Positions 11,480 to 22,607 of a DNA stretch of 64,000 nt are shown in pieces (the stretch's first letter is position 1; every line of letters starts with the position of its first letter). A program made the translations under genes and the position numbers. Under the pieces are notes generated by a model, which saw nothing but the letters and a program-made list of their open reading frames with translations, ran no database searches and was not told where the DNA came from. The DNA is from Ancistrus triradiatus. Lineage: Eukaryota; Chordata; Actinopteri; Siluriformes; Loricariidae. Location: assembly GCA_025084515.1 (NCBI GenBank), contig JAJAGP010000754.1, forward strand, positions 62,001 through 126,000. Direction: 5' to 3'.

Positions 11480-12610
11480 TTTACAGAAAGAAGAGTCAAT
11501 GTTTTCCACTCAATGGTAATGGTTTCAAACAATTGACAAGTAGTTGAAAATGTTTAGCTGTTATTTTGTGTTTAATATGAGACCAAATATTCTCTGTAAA
11601 GTTCAAATCTGGAATCTGACCAGACAAAACATGAGTGTGATGGACTTGTTTTCAAGCCACTTCTTGGCATTCTTCATGAGCAAGAGCATTATCCTGTTCA
11701 ATAATAGCAAGTGGTCGTTCCTCTTTAGAAAGCAATTTTTCAATTCTGATATATTTTCCTCTACTCCAAAGCATTAATTGACTTTTCACAGTGAAGCATC
11801 TCACAAGTACCAGCAGCTAAAAACGCTGGACACCTTGACCTCCATGCTTAATGGTGGTACAGATGCATTCACTCTTGTATTTTTCACGAGCTATTCGAAG
11901 ACAACTCTCTGGATCATCACTGTGCAACTCAAATTATGATTCATCAGTCTGCATAACTCTGCTGAACCACGCTGAATTAAACTTTCCTTATTATGCCAGA
12001 AACTTCATCCTGTCCTTGATGTTTTCCTGAGGCAGCAATGGCTTTTTAAGACATCTAGACACAAAACCTATGGTAGATGACCTTCTGGTTATTGTTCTTC
12101 TTAAAATACTCTCAGTTTTCAGAGGTCTTGAATTCTGCTGACAGTTTCTGATGGCTTTTTTCTTGTATTTCAGAACTGTACATTTTAGCAGGTTGTGTTC
12201 TCTGCTTGAAGAAACTTTGTGCCTTCCAGATCTGTTCTTTCTGGCAACACCACATGTTGTTTCAAAGTGTTGACCTAATCCCTTAATGGCTAATAGTGAA
12301 GGAGGGATTTGCACCCCCCACACACCTTTTGGAAGCACCCATTTACCTGGTCTGCATCAGGTGTGGCAGATTAACAAGTAATGACTAAGCACGTAAACAA
12401 CATATTTTGGAAGATTTTGAACACACAAACATGTTAGTTTGTTTTTATCATTATATTTGTGTACACAACGACTATGTAAGTGAATTTCCCTGTTTCCCTG
12501 TTTCCCTAATAGTTCACTGCAGCAACAAACAGTGGCAAGCAAATGGTGGTACAGGTCTCAGGAGTGCATTTTGGGAAGTTTTTCCTAATTTTTGACCAAT
12601 TATTAGTTGT
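11480..12610 (-). mobile_element. Decayed Tc1-like transposon, minus strand
   Basis: Read on the minus strand, it shows transposase similarity from the N-terminal DNA-binding region (near 12340) to the catalytic region (near 11600). Ends are not well defined. It lies tail to tail with the plus-strand copy at 10535-11345 and belongs to a different family. Confidence 0.75.
11991..12338 (-). pseudogene. N-terminal part of Tc1 transposase
   Basis: This 115-codon frame has the pattern of the Tc1 paired-like DNA-binding region. GRHKVSSSREHNLLK fits the linker between the two helix-turn-helix parts, and RRTITRR...CLKKPLLPQENIKDRMKFLA fits the second part up to the start of the catalytic core. The frame is lost past 11991. 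Coding similarity continues in other frames to about 11600. Confidence 0.75.
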
Positions 12611-13056
12611 TAGGACCATTAAAAACTTAATATTTAATGACTTCAGGGGTTATTTTGCCCAGGAGTTTTGTGTTGTCCCTGAATAGGCGTCAGAACTCTT
12701 GTGGCCCTGATCAAGAAACAGTGTGGTTACAATGTGAAAAACAATGAATCCCACATGTATAAATTTGATATAGAAATATATGTTAGTGTGTAATACATTT
12801 CTCACATTTTGACCCAGATAACCTTGATAAGGGTTGTTGGGGCTTCTGCCTTTCTTCCCTCAAACAAGCCTAGTTGTGTATGTGCAGCTTCTAGCCAGGC
12901 CAGAGGCACCAACAAGGTTAGCGAATTAGACTGCTGTGTCACCCAAGCATCTTGCTTTAAACATATACTACCCCTTCTGTAGTTCTGCAGTCAATTCTGT
13001 ATATTTCTGTATGGGAATAAACAACAAATATTCCATCATTAACTGAAAAAAGATCA
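12611..13056. other. No recognised gene or repeat
   Basis: Nothing identifiable between the Tc1 relic and the Harbinger-like element. Confidence 0.45.
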
Positions 13057-13392
13057 GGGGCCGTATTCATATTCTTAGTGCTAAGAGTAGCTCCTAGTGA
13101 CGCAATTCTAAGAAAAATCTTAGAGTTGGGGGTGTTTTGCTCTTAAAGTTAGGTAGTAGATCCTAGTGAAGATAATTGTTTAAAAAGCATCTTAAACCCT
13201 AAAAGTGTTAGGAGTAGGGAAGAGGACTTTTAGGAGACTTTGGAGTTCTCTTAAACAGAAGAGAAAAATTCGGAAGCACGTCAAGGCAGAAGAAATGTTC
13301 TCCAACCACTGAGCAAAAGTGAGGTAATCAAACACTACCGATTAGATCGTGTAGGAATCATGTTTGTGGTTGTCCTTATTAGAGATGTACTC

Positions 13393-13597
13393 ACATGTAC
13401 ATTTATAGCATTTAGCAGACGCCCTTATCCAGAGCGACTTACAATTGGTACAGTCTTACAATCCAAGCAATTGTGGGTTAAGGACGTTGCTCAAGGACCC
13501 AACAGTGGCAGCTTGGCAGAGGTGGGATTTGAACCCTGGACTTCTGGTCCAGAGACCAGTACCTTACCCACTAGGCTACCACAGTCCCTACATGTAC
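13393..13597 (-). mobile_element. tRNA-derived SINE nested in the Harbinger-like element
   Basis: On the minus strand the head reads 'actgtggtagcctagtgggt', with B-box 'gggttcaaatcccac' and tail 'gctaaatgctataaatgta'. The octamer acatgtac occurs at both margins (13393-13400 and 13590-13597) and is the likely target-site duplication. The SINE is therefore younger than its host element. Confidence 0.9.
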
Positions 13598-13892
13598 TAT
13601 AAATCACAATAAATCCATAACACCCCAAATTAATGTTACATACGAACCAACCCCACCAGTTAAATAGACCCGGCAGCAATCAAAGTAATTGAAAATAGCG
13701 GAGCTGCATTTTCTCCAGTTCATAGGCTTTACAATAGATTACACAACCTACAAAAATTACCAGCATGGTAAATACACTGTCAGTAAAATAAAGCAAATAG
13801 CTGTGTGTGTGATTAGTGTAAAATACACAGAAGTAGCCTGTGACTATTAATTCATAGGCTTATAATAGGCTATACAGTATTTCCCTAATTAA

Positions 13893-13894
13893 GA

Positions 13895-13930
<36 letters not shown>

Positions 13931-13942
13931 CAGACAGACAGA
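13893..13942. repeat. (GT)n(GA)n(CAGA)n compound microsatellite
   Basis: GT run, then GA run, then CAGA units. The related element at 53480-54055 carries a CA/GT tract at the same interior place. Confidence 0.95.
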
Positions 13943-14150
13943 TTGACTGAGGGGGGTGACGACCAAACCACAATCTTCAAAAGAATGTGTCATACCTGCC
14001 AACCGGGTCATTGAGATAAAAGTTTTCTCCTTGCTCAGAGTCGGTCTCAGATAGCTTCTGAATCATTCTTAAGCTAAAACTCCTAGGTTTTTAGGCTAAA
14101 TTAGGCACTCTCTAAGAGTATTCTTAGAATCTTTATGAATAAAGTTTCCC

Positions 14151-14896
14151 ACCGATTAGAACACCATCAACATTCCCCACACCATTGTACACTCACTCAG
14201 TCCAGAATTAGATTTTTCTCCAATTCAGTTTTTTTTGGATCCCTCTGGGATCGCCATTCATTACAGCAGACTCTATGATTTTGAACACCAGGATAGAGTA
14301 TTACCGCAAAATGTGTAGCAAGAAATAAAATAGTTGCTCAGCAAAGCATTAACTGGACACAGGCAGAGGTCATCCTGGACAGGGTATCTATCTGTTGCAG
14401 GGTTCTGTAAATGCACCACCTGACCTACACGTTTCAAATCCCACTTGAAAAAAATAAACAGTGGGAGTTTTTCTACATGGTGCTGCATTTTGTCCTTCAT
14501 TTCAAAGGCATCTATTACATCAACTGGCACCTTTAAAGTGATACAGGATCTCTTAGTCCACCATTGACCCTGAATTGGAGAAAGAGGTCATGTAAAGTGA
14601 GCAAGTGAGTTTGAAAACAGGTTTATGATGGGAATCCAATAATACACAAATACACATTCAGCAGAAACCGTCCTATACATTTTGAATTTAGATTTTTCCC
14701 TGGGCAAGCGATACAGAGTACGGGTCTCTCCCACTCTCTCCAGTGCTAAATGAGAAAATCAGGAGTGCGTGACATAGGGAGTCATGTGGTAAGAGTGAGG
14801 AGCGCTGGGAAATGGACTGAGGAAAAGCTGCGGTCGAGATAAACGTTTTGTTTCCGCTTTCACTTTCATATGTTATTCAATGAATGAAATGAAAAA
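14151..14896. other. No recognised gene or repeat
   Basis: Only a short minus frame near 14273-14530 with no domain or splice support. Confidence 0.45.
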
Positions 14897-15050
14897 TTCA
14901 ACACTTTATTATTAAATAAGCTTTGTGTTCATGATTTTGCCCATCTGTATGTTAGTGTAAGTGTTTTAAGCATGTTTAATAACATGTTTGTTAAATTCCT
15001 TGGTTTACGATACATTCAACTTACGATGGATTTGTCGGAACGTATCCCCA
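14897..15050. repeat. Unclassified dispersed repeat, copy 1
   Basis: The words 'ttcaacactttatt', 'aataagctttgtgtt', 'gatggatttgtc' and 'gtatccccag' recur in order at 56685-56815 in the same orientation. Class unknown. Confidence 0.75.
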
Positions 15051-16370
15051 GCATAAACCACAAACCACCTGTGGTGGTAGATTATAACAGACACACAAGG
15101 ATGTAAGAATTTATGTAAGACTGCACACACAGTAACAGCATCCTCACACAAACCAAGATTTAGTAACAGAAGAAAGGCAAATGGAATCAGAAACAGTTCG
15201 AAGAGAGCAACGATCGACAATTGAAGCAGTGTCAAAAACAGGACAAATCAGACAACGCTGATAACTTTATGAGGCAGGACCTCATAAAGGGAACGTGTGG
15301 TTTTATGATTCAGTCCATCCGAGTGTAGGTGGTGCTGGTGATGAGAAGGCCTGAGAAGCCAGTCGGGTGTGGGCGGTACAGAAAAGGTGCAGGGTTAACA
15401 ACCACTGATTTCTTATAACCACTGATCTTCATTTATATGCAAGTTTATCCTTGTGCTGTCTCCACTAATTATCCACAAACTGAACAGATTGGACATATGC
15501 GAGTGCAGTTTCCTAAACAGTGCAGTAAAATATAGTAAAGAACAAGAATAGTCATTCAAGTGGCGTAAAAATGTCAGAGAAAAAATAGCTTTGTGATATG
15601 GATCTGAAAATCTGTACGTTATGAATAAGTCATAACTTACATCATAATAGATGCTTTCAGTTACAAGTCGGATTACCCTGAAATACTATCGGTGGATCCG
15701 AGGGATACATCTATTGTTTCGAGCCAAGACATGGAACACATAACCTGATATGAATCACTATCATCTGAGTGTGAGCGAGGAATGATGTAAAATATATTTT
15801 CAAAGTTCTCCAACCTTGGGCTGGGTTTCAGATAAAAAAGACCCAGCATGGTGTTTGTATGGGATGACCTTGCTATGGTGCCGCTGACCTGGGGGATATT
15901 ACAGAAATCAATCAAACTTTCATGTCTGGAACTCCAAAGCAGTGCAGACCAGAGATAAGGCCAGTCCACTTTTGATGGAAAGTCTACAGCAGGATCGGGG
16001 TGGGAGGGGGCATAGCAGGGAACGTGGAGGAGAAATGGCAGGAAGATTTCTTACCTTTTCATCAATCTGACAGCTTTTAATAAAACCTAATTCATCCACG
16101 GTCATAAATACCCTCCCTCGTTTTTCTGCGCAAAGAGTTAATATTGATGTGAGCATCGAGCGCCGTTGGACGTATCCTCAGCTTTACCGCGCAAGCCTGT
16201 CGGATTACAACGTTGGATAAAGCGTCCAGATACCGAAAGACTGAGACATGATGCAACATTTTCCCCGTACTAATAAAGAAAGCTTTGTGGAGAGCCACGA
16301 GGCCTCGGTTTGACATGATTGAAAGTAAAGCCTTTCCATTTTTACACTGAAGCAAAGTGGATTTTAATGG
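15051..16370. other. Repeat-poor sequence without a recognised gene
   Basis: Several minus frames of 76-98 codons occur between 15005 and 16355, but they overlap one another, have no domain and no consistent splice signals. No transposon ends are visible. Confidence 0.45.
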
Positions 16371-16860
16371 GGAACATATGCCTGCGCATTAGTGCGTTAT
16401 GAACGGGTGAGCTGGGGGTCAGGCTGGATGGCGACGCCTGTCACTGACACTGTGTTGTGGGTTTGCGTCCAAAGCCAAAGGCCTAGACGAGCCAACATTG
16501 TCAGGGTGAACTTCACAATAAGATGACAGATTAATCACATCGAACATTCAGATGCAAAGTGCACTCAGGGGTCAGGCTCTAAGAAGTCTTGACGTTCATT
16601 AAACAAGTAAAATCTGCAGAGAGGATTATGAATTTTGCATTATCGAGGTTTGAGGTGCACCGTGACTCATTACAGTAATTAGAGTTAGTATTTTTGCAAA
16701 TTAAGCATCTTAAAACCTTAGCCTCTTGCCCTCATCAACGTTGGATGGCACATTCGGCTTTGGAATTCAGGTTTTTTTAGAGAATCCACATCTGGCTTTT
16801 TCTTACATTTTTCACGAAACCAAATAAGCTACTGACAAACCTCATCATTACCTCATTAGC
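16371..16860. other. Repeat-free block, possible conserved noncoding DNA
   Basis: It lacks transposon features and contains many TAAT/ATTA-type words ('acagattaatcacat', 'acagtaattagagttag') and 'tgaattttgcattatcg'. This texture is common in vertebrate developmental enhancers, but function is inference. Confidence 0.25.
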
Positions 16861-16884
16861 ATCGTACATTTAAAGAGAGGCTTA

Positions 16885-16960
16885 GTTGTGGGTTAAGGGC
16901 GTTGCTACAGAGCACAATGGTTGCATCTTGGCAGAGGTGAGTTGAACCTAATTGAAGGTG
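16885..16960 (-). mobile_element. Fragment of the (TAAATG)-tailed tRNA SINE
   Basis: 'tagttgtgggttaagggcg' and 'cttggcagaggtgagttgaa' match the body and B-box side of the SINE in reverse. Both ends are lost. Confidence 0.65.
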
Positions 16961-17084
16961 CTGATTAGTGGTCTAAAATCTTATTTATACACTTAATAGT
17001 GACCACTTTTTATTATACTTTAAGTTCAATTTTAAGTTTTGCTTTCTATTTGATATTCATTTGAGTTAAAAGCCAAAAGTCCAT

Positions 17085-17438
17085 GTCAAACTGATTTCTA
17101 TAGCGCTTTCTTCTTGACACAGACCATTGTCTCAAAGCAGCTGTACAACTGTCTAGGCCCACAGGCCCAACTGAGCAAGCCTAGGGCGACAGTGGAAAGG
17201 AAAACTGTTAAGATCCTGAACTATGGACCAGAAGCTCCTGGGTTCAAATCCCAACTCTGCCAAGTTGCCACTGTTGTGCCCTTAACCCACAATTGCTTGG
17301 ATTGCAAATTCTAGCAATTGTAAATCTCCCGGGATTAGGGCGTCTGACAAATGACATAAATGTAAAGCACACCCTAAATTTGAAGAAGAAGAAACCTTGG
17401 GAACACCAAGACTCAAAAAGGGACCCAATCTCCCTGTC
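17085..17438 (-). mobile_element. LINE-like 3' end repeat, split by a SINE
   Basis: Pieces at 17085-17205 and 17371-17438 ('tagcgctttcttcttgac', 'gcaagcctagggcgacag', 'gaagaaaccttggg') match copies at 40491-40655, 41130-41325 and 62756-62925. The sense copies end in 'aataaagctg' plus short repeats, as in LINE/SINE 3' tails. A tRNA SINE sits between the two pieces. Confidence 0.75.
17206..17370 (+). mobile_element. tRNA-derived SINE, 5' truncated, nested
   Basis: 'ctgggttcaaatcccaact' (B-box), 'cccacaattgcttggatt' and the tail 'gacataaatgtaaag' identify the same SINE family. The first third of the head is missing. Confidence 0.85.
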
Positions 17439-17542
17439 TTGCTCAAGGACCCAACAGTGGCAGCTTGGCAGAGGCGGGATTTGAACCCTGGACCTTTTGG
17501 TCCATAGTCCAGTACCTTAACTGCTAGGCTACCACAGTCCCT
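17439..17542 (-). mobile_element. tRNA-derived SINE head, minus strand
   Basis: 'ggcgggatttgaaccctgga' is the reverse of the B-box, and 'gctaggctaccacagtccc' is the reverse of the 5' end. The tail half is absent. Confidence 0.85.
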
Positions 17543-17674
17543 ACCACAGAATAATAGTTTAAATACACATAAGCTAAATAGAAATTTGAGAATAAATTAG
17601 TGAACATAATAACAATAAAATACAAAAATAAATGTTGTTTATTATAATATAATAAATTAAAGAAAGAATACAAT

Positions 17675-17940
17675 ATGGGTGGCACTGTCTCACAGTGAAA
17701 AGGTTCGATCCCAAGTGGCGCGGTCTGGGTCCTTTCAGTGTGGAATCTGCATGTCCTCCCCATCTCTGTGTGGGTACTCAGGGTACTCTGGTTTCCTCCC
17801 ACAGTCCAAAGACATGTGTTTTAGGTTGATTGGTGTCTATAAAGTGTCCTTGGTGTGTGGGTGTGTGTATGGGTGTATATTGTTTTTGCCTTGCGCCCTG
17901 TGCTGTGGCTGATATAGTAAATGAATGAATGAATGTATGA
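17675..17940 (+). mobile_element. V-SINE-type SINE
   Basis: B-box-like 'aaggttcgatcccaag', core 'gtgtggaatctgcatgtcct', 'tttcctcccacagtccaaag' and tail 'aatgaatgaatgaatg'. Same family type as 3908-4243, independently diverged. Confidence 0.87.
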
Positions 17941-18239
17941 ATGAGAATACAATATTATGGAGAATATAATAAAATAGATAATGTAAACTAATAAGACAAT
18001 AGTAGGGGAGAATGGGGATGGTTGATACAAATTAACAAACAATGAAGGTTGATGTAATATGGGCCACCCCTGGCCTGCCTGCGCTACCACAGACCCATAG
18101 CCATAGCTTGAGAAACACGTTGTACAACTTTTTACTTGTAGATCATTAAAGTGCTGTGATTTTATTATTCAGTGTGCTTTTTTTCTCACACAAAAATAAC
18201 TCTACTGTCATATTGCTTGCGCTACCATTGACTAGGCCC

Positions 18240-19160
18240 CCTGTGAAACGAGGAACAGATAGAAGGCCACTGGCAAGACGGAATATGAACCAGTGCTCTA
18301 CCAACTGAGGCACTGTTCTTTGTGTCCTGCCTCTTGCATGGTGAGATTAACTGGTCGGATTATGCGTCAGATTTCACAGGAGTTCCCAGTACAGGTATCT
18401 GTTCTACCAGGCAGGAGTTTCCCATTCTGAACTGGAACAGGGCCCAGCTGTGAGACTATTTGTGAGATGAAATGCCCTGGAAGTTGTTTTAGGACACGGT
18501 GATGATGAGACTCCTCATGTAGAGACAGAATGTAACTAAATCCAACCGAGACCCTCGTCTCACCATACTAGGATATGAAACAGGGAGCCTCAGCATTTTG
18601 GAACAGGGTGGTTCAGTTGGTAAAGCACTAGTTCCCAATGCTGAACCTCTCTGCTTTGACAGGCAAGAAACCCCTGGGTCACGGGTCACATCCTTGACTT
18701 TGTTGTCTTCTACTTTCCATGTTTCAGAGTTCTCTCGACTCCAGGGACCTCTGGAGTGTGTGGTGGTCCCCTTTCCCTGGAGGGTACTCTGAAACTTGAG
18801 TATGGAGGCCCCTGGTGAGTCAGAACAAGAAGCAGAGAGTACCAGAGCTCAAGCCTACACCAGGACACCTTCAACAGGATATCAGCCATCAGATATGCAG
18901 ATGGAATCAGACATGACACAAGACTAGCAGAAGCAGACGGGAAGTCGGTACTCTAGACACAGGCATGATTTGGAATGAAGGATGGATATAAAGTGGCTCA
19001 GCTCATAGAGCACTGGGTCCAAATGCTGAGTCCCTCTGGTTCATATTGCATTTTTGCCAGGGGCCTTCCATCTGTTCGAGTTCCAGAGTTCCTCGAGCTG
19101 CGTGGGCATGATGGTCTATGGTGGTGCAAGCAGACCAGGGGTGCCCCAGTATGACATCAG
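18240..19160. repeat. Cluster of tRNA-head-like repeats
   Basis: Related heads occur at 18602 ('gtggttcagttggtaaagca'), at 18994 ('gtggctcagctcatagagca') and inverted near 18295 ('ccagtgctctaccaactgag'). Each is followed by partly shared text such as 'tcgagttccagagttcctcg'. They resemble tRNA-derived SINE heads, but I cannot name the family. No intact tRNA cloverleaf is present. Confidence 0.45.
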
Positions 19161-19189
19161 TTTTGTGAATTACATTATAATGAATAAAG

Positions 19190-19415
19190 CAGAGGTGGAA
19201 AGAGTACTAAAATATTCCACTCAAGTCAAAGTACTACTATTCTGATTACATTTTACTTAATTCCTGGTTTAAATGTTTACTCAAGTCAAAGTAAAAAGTT
19301 GCTCATAAAAATGTACTCAGAGTAAAAGTTACATAGTAACTTTTTAACAGTGGAAGGTTGGTCTCTTTTGTGTAGTACAAAAAGGACAAGTGGATAAAAA
19401 TATTTCGACTTGTTG

Positions 19416-19449
<34 letters not shown>

Positions 19450-19913
19450 TGTTGTTAGCTAAACACCTTTACAAATTACAGTGAAATCTAAAATAAAATA
19501 AAGTGTAATGTGTCATTTTAGTGTAGACCATCCCATTAACCATAACCACTGAAGGTCTATAATAAAGCATCATAAAGCTGTTGGATTTCTTGCACTTGAA
19601 GCCAAAGTGGTCCTTTAAATATGACCAGGGATTCACTTTATTTCCTTCAAGTTCAACTTCAGCAGAATTCGACAGGGTTTCAGTGTCGCCCATCATTCAT
19701 TGGAGGTTTTTTTTTGCCTTATTTGTTTAAATTTTTTTACTCAGTGAAATATGTGACAAGAAATATAGTGAAGTACGATACTTCACACAAAACATGCGTA
19801 AGTTAAAGTAAAATTACAGATTTAAAAAACTACTTTAAAAAGTACAAGTACACTAAAAAAAGAAAAAAAAAACCGATTCATGTCTAAATGTAATTAGTTA
19901 CTTTCCACCTCTG
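19190..19913. mobile_element. hAT-type MITE
   Basis: The 724 bp element has inverted ends 'cagaggtggaaagagtact' and 'agttactttccacctctg'. Flanking octamers are gaataaag (19182-19189) and gaaaaaag (19914-19921), matching at 7 of 8 positions. The interior repeats 'ctcaagtcaaagta' and holds a (TA)n run at 19417-19446. It has no transposase. Confidence 0.9.
19417..19446. repeat. (TA)n microsatellite inside a MITE
   Basis: Fifteen TA units within the hAT-type MITE. Confidence 0.95.
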
Positions 19914-20135
19914 GAAAAAAGGCAAACTGTGAGAAGGCAAAATGTTTAAGAGCCCTGGAATGAGCAAAACATTGACATTTAAGACAATTCAAACGATCAT
20001 AAAAGGGTTGTTTGAATGATTTTTGATCTGTTCGGCTGTGTGAGACTTCTCTGTTTGTTTACAGACATGGCTGGCTATGTAAATCCTAGGCCTTTCATAC
20101 ACCCTCAGAAAACATACGCCAAGGAACCACCTGCC

Positions 20136-20312
20136 AGGAGCAGAGGAAAAGTAGCAATTCATCTCATTCTTAAGATAGGAGGGGGGAAAAAAGTTTGTTT
20201 TGATTCAAATTGCGTTTGCTGCCACCATGATGGAATTTAACGAGCAAAGGGGGAGCACCATCTGGTTGCACCCGGGGAATAAATATAGTCTTAGCGTTGA
20301 AGGCAGGGTGTG
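20136..20312. repeat. Unclassified duplicated block, copy 2
   Basis: Shares 'gtagcaattcatctcatt', 'gctgccacc', 'tgatggaattta' and 'gaataaata' with 10284-10460 in the same order. See that entry. Confidence 0.7.
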
Positions 20313-21092
20313 CTGAGATAACGTCCACGAGCAAATAAAAATAATAAATGAACTTGAATTTTAAGCGTGTCTTACCCTAGGTCTTGTTTATGGAGATACG
20401 TCTTCAGACTTTTGAGCAGGAATGAGAGAAACTAGCCTGTTCAGGCTTGAAAAAAATCCCGTTCCAACACTGAGGTGCTAGAACCAAGATTGTACATTTA
20501 TTGGTTGACAGTGTGGTCAGAGCTTGAGCAACCCAGAGACTTGTAGCTGTGTGGGCTGGAGGTCCAGTGAAGGAGGTCCAGAGTTCTTTGCTGGGAGGTA
20601 GGTGGTGGGCCATCATCCACGAGGAAACGCAGTCATATATCTTTCTGTGAAACTTGTTAAGTGGATGGTGGAAAAGTTGTTAAGTGCCTGAAGCCTAGCG
20701 GTCCATTTACACTTCGTCTTTTCAAGCATCTTGTTTCTGGATTGTATCCTGATAAGATTTTAAGTGCGTGCATTTACACTTCAAAGTGCGTCTCCAGTCA
20801 GCCAGAAATCTGATTGCTGTATCAGCGTATCATGTAAATCAGCTCGCTGGACTGCCTGCTACGAGTGTTGTTTCCAGTCCTTATTTGCAAAAGCTGGTGG
20901 CTGCATCAAAATTTGTTTATTTTACATGGTCTCCAATCTATTCATGCTAAAAGCCAACGCCAACTTTGAGGGTTTAGAAGACGGTTGTTAAAGATACCTA
21001 ATACATTGGCGGCCCTGATTCTGGACATAGCCCTGCTACTGTTTTGTTTGGTTTTGATTTTGTTTATTTCTGTCTGGCAGGTACGTTTCGAA
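20313..21092. other. Mostly unassigned; possible MITE piece at 20700-20870
   Basis: Bases 20755-20870 ('gcatttacacttcaaagtgc') resemble the ends of small fish DNA transposons with 'catttacact' termini, but the partner end was not found. The remainder shows nothing. Confidence 0.3.
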
Positions 21093-21489
21093 TAAAATTA
21101 ACCCTGGTGTGATTGCTCTGTTAGTGCGGTGTATTTGAACAAGTGTGCACGCTGCCATCTGAACCCCGGTGCACATCAAACAAGTGGACTGAAGCAGGTT
21201 TTCCATCCACCAAGTTTTTGCAATTTTTGAAACTGCGTAAAGAAAAACCTGAATGGAAAAAGTAAATAATTTGAAAAAAACACCCAAATATAAAAAGAGT
21301 TTTAAAGTCTATTCCAATAACTGTATTAGATGGAAACATAATTCTCATTGTATTGTAATGCGCATAACATTTGCGAAACCTTTGGATGGAAACCCGACTT
21401 GTGACTCCCTGAATAAGTGGGTCTTGGTTTGCTTCCAAACAACCTCTGGTGTGCTTCGATTGATGTACGAACGCAGTGCGGACTAAAGA
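21093..21489. mobile_element. Small MITE containing a second MITE
   Basis: The outer parts ('gttagtgcggtgtatttgaa' near 21121 and 'gtacgaacgcagtgcggact' near 21465) are imperfect inverses. Inside, 21196-21392 begins 'ggttttccatccacc' and ends 'ggatggaaaccc', another inverted pair. The minus frame at 21121-21588 is a chance frame over these repeats. Confidence 0.55.
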
Positions 21490-21499
21490 CTCATAAAGA

Positions 21500-22265
21500 A
21501 ACCAAACACAAGATGTGTCATTACAAGAAGCAGACAAAGTGGCCCAAATCCAATTTTCTGACCAAATATGATTTTTGAGGCTTTTCACACTGACTTTTTA
21601 ATGTGTGCTTCTAAACTGACACGCATGCGCAAAAGAGCAATGCGTCACGTGACCCGCTCGTCCAGAGGTAAACAATCGAAATGGAGTCAACAGTCACAGG
21701 CACTTCATGATAGTCATAATAATAATAATAATAATGGTCATGCTAAAAAGGGCACATTACTCAACCATGGCCACTTTGGTTTGCATCCTGGGTTTCTTTA
21801 AACTTTTTTTTCCTTTGATGCTGCAGTCACGTCCTCCTGTGGCCACATTGGGCCATTTCTTTAGAAATTTCTTCAAATACGGAGCGGCTGCGATATGTGC
21901 CTTCTAATTTTCTTTGCAGAGAGACATCAGCCCAGATATTTATGAGGTCTGTTTCTTCACTATCCCTTCACTGAAAAGCTCACTGCTGTCGTCCATTTTC
22001 CCTTCTCCTCAGCGAACATTTCTGACAAATATTGAGTTATACTGACATAAAAGCCGCATGTATTCTGATTTGGCTTTTCAGACTGAGCTGCGTTGTCATC
22101 GGATATGTATCTGACTTATTTTTTAGAAGTCGTGCAAATCAGAACTGAAAATATCAGATTTAATTAGTTATTTTCTGTTCATGCTGCCCCAAAGATAAGA
22201 CCTCCGTGTCATATATGACAAATAAGACTTGGGCCACTCTTACCTGCTGTGTGAACGCAGACTCA
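21500..22265. mobile_element. Probable non-autonomous DNA transposon
   Basis: Left side 'gaggcttttcacactgact' and right side 'cctgctgtgtgaacgcagac', with internal 'tcagatttaattagtta', have the texture of fish MITEs with 'cacactg...gtgaacgcag' ends. A short (AAT)n run lies at 21717-21735. Boundaries are uncertain. Confidence 0.4.
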
Positions 22266-22524
22266 GTTACAAAGAACAGCAGAAAACACAGGGGAATCAC
22301 AAAATCAATGTATATAGCTTTATATCAATATATAATGTATATAATCTTTATCAAATAAATGTAATTCTGGTTATATTAAAGTACTGTACTTGGTTCTTTC
22401 ATTCCAACACAGAGCATACCTGGTTCTTCTCATTATTGGAGGTGTGTTACCCTGTACATGTCAGAACAGGCATCGTCGCCACCATCTCCTTGCAGCATTC
22501 GTTCTTTGGTGTGCAAATCAGAGG

Positions 22525-22607
22525 AGGTCTTGACAGCGGCTAGGCCAGGAATCAAACCTCGGTCACTGGAGCTGTGAGTCAACAGCACTAACCACTGCAA
22601 CAACATA
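22525..22607 (-). mobile_element. V-SINE head fragment
   Basis: 'ccaggaatcaaacctcggtc' is the reverse of a B-box, and 'actggagctgtgagtcaaca' the reverse of the SINE head. The core is not present. Confidence 0.6.

Larger units (their letters stand above)
13057..14150 (+). mobile_element. Harbinger-like non-autonomous DNA transposon
   Basis: The left end 'ggggccgtattcatattctt' and right end 'ttctta...tttatgaataaagtttccc' are inverted. Both subterminal regions repeat the 'ctcctaag / cttagaa' words common in fish PIF/Harbinger-like elements. It is about 1.1 kb and includes a nested SINE (13393-13597) and a GT/GA microsatellite (13893-13942). A minus-strand copy at 53480-54055 shares the interior. 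No transposase frame is seen. The superfamily call rests on the ends only. Confidence 0.72.

Noticed and set aside
17206..17370. B-box sequences in the many SINE heads as tRNA genes
   Set aside because: The heads lack complete acceptor and anticodon stems and are followed by the SINE body and tail. Only 31478-31550 folds as a full cloverleaf.
21121..21588. 155-codon minus-strand frame
   Set aside because: It runs across two nested MITEs and unrelated flank, so it is a chance frame over repeats.
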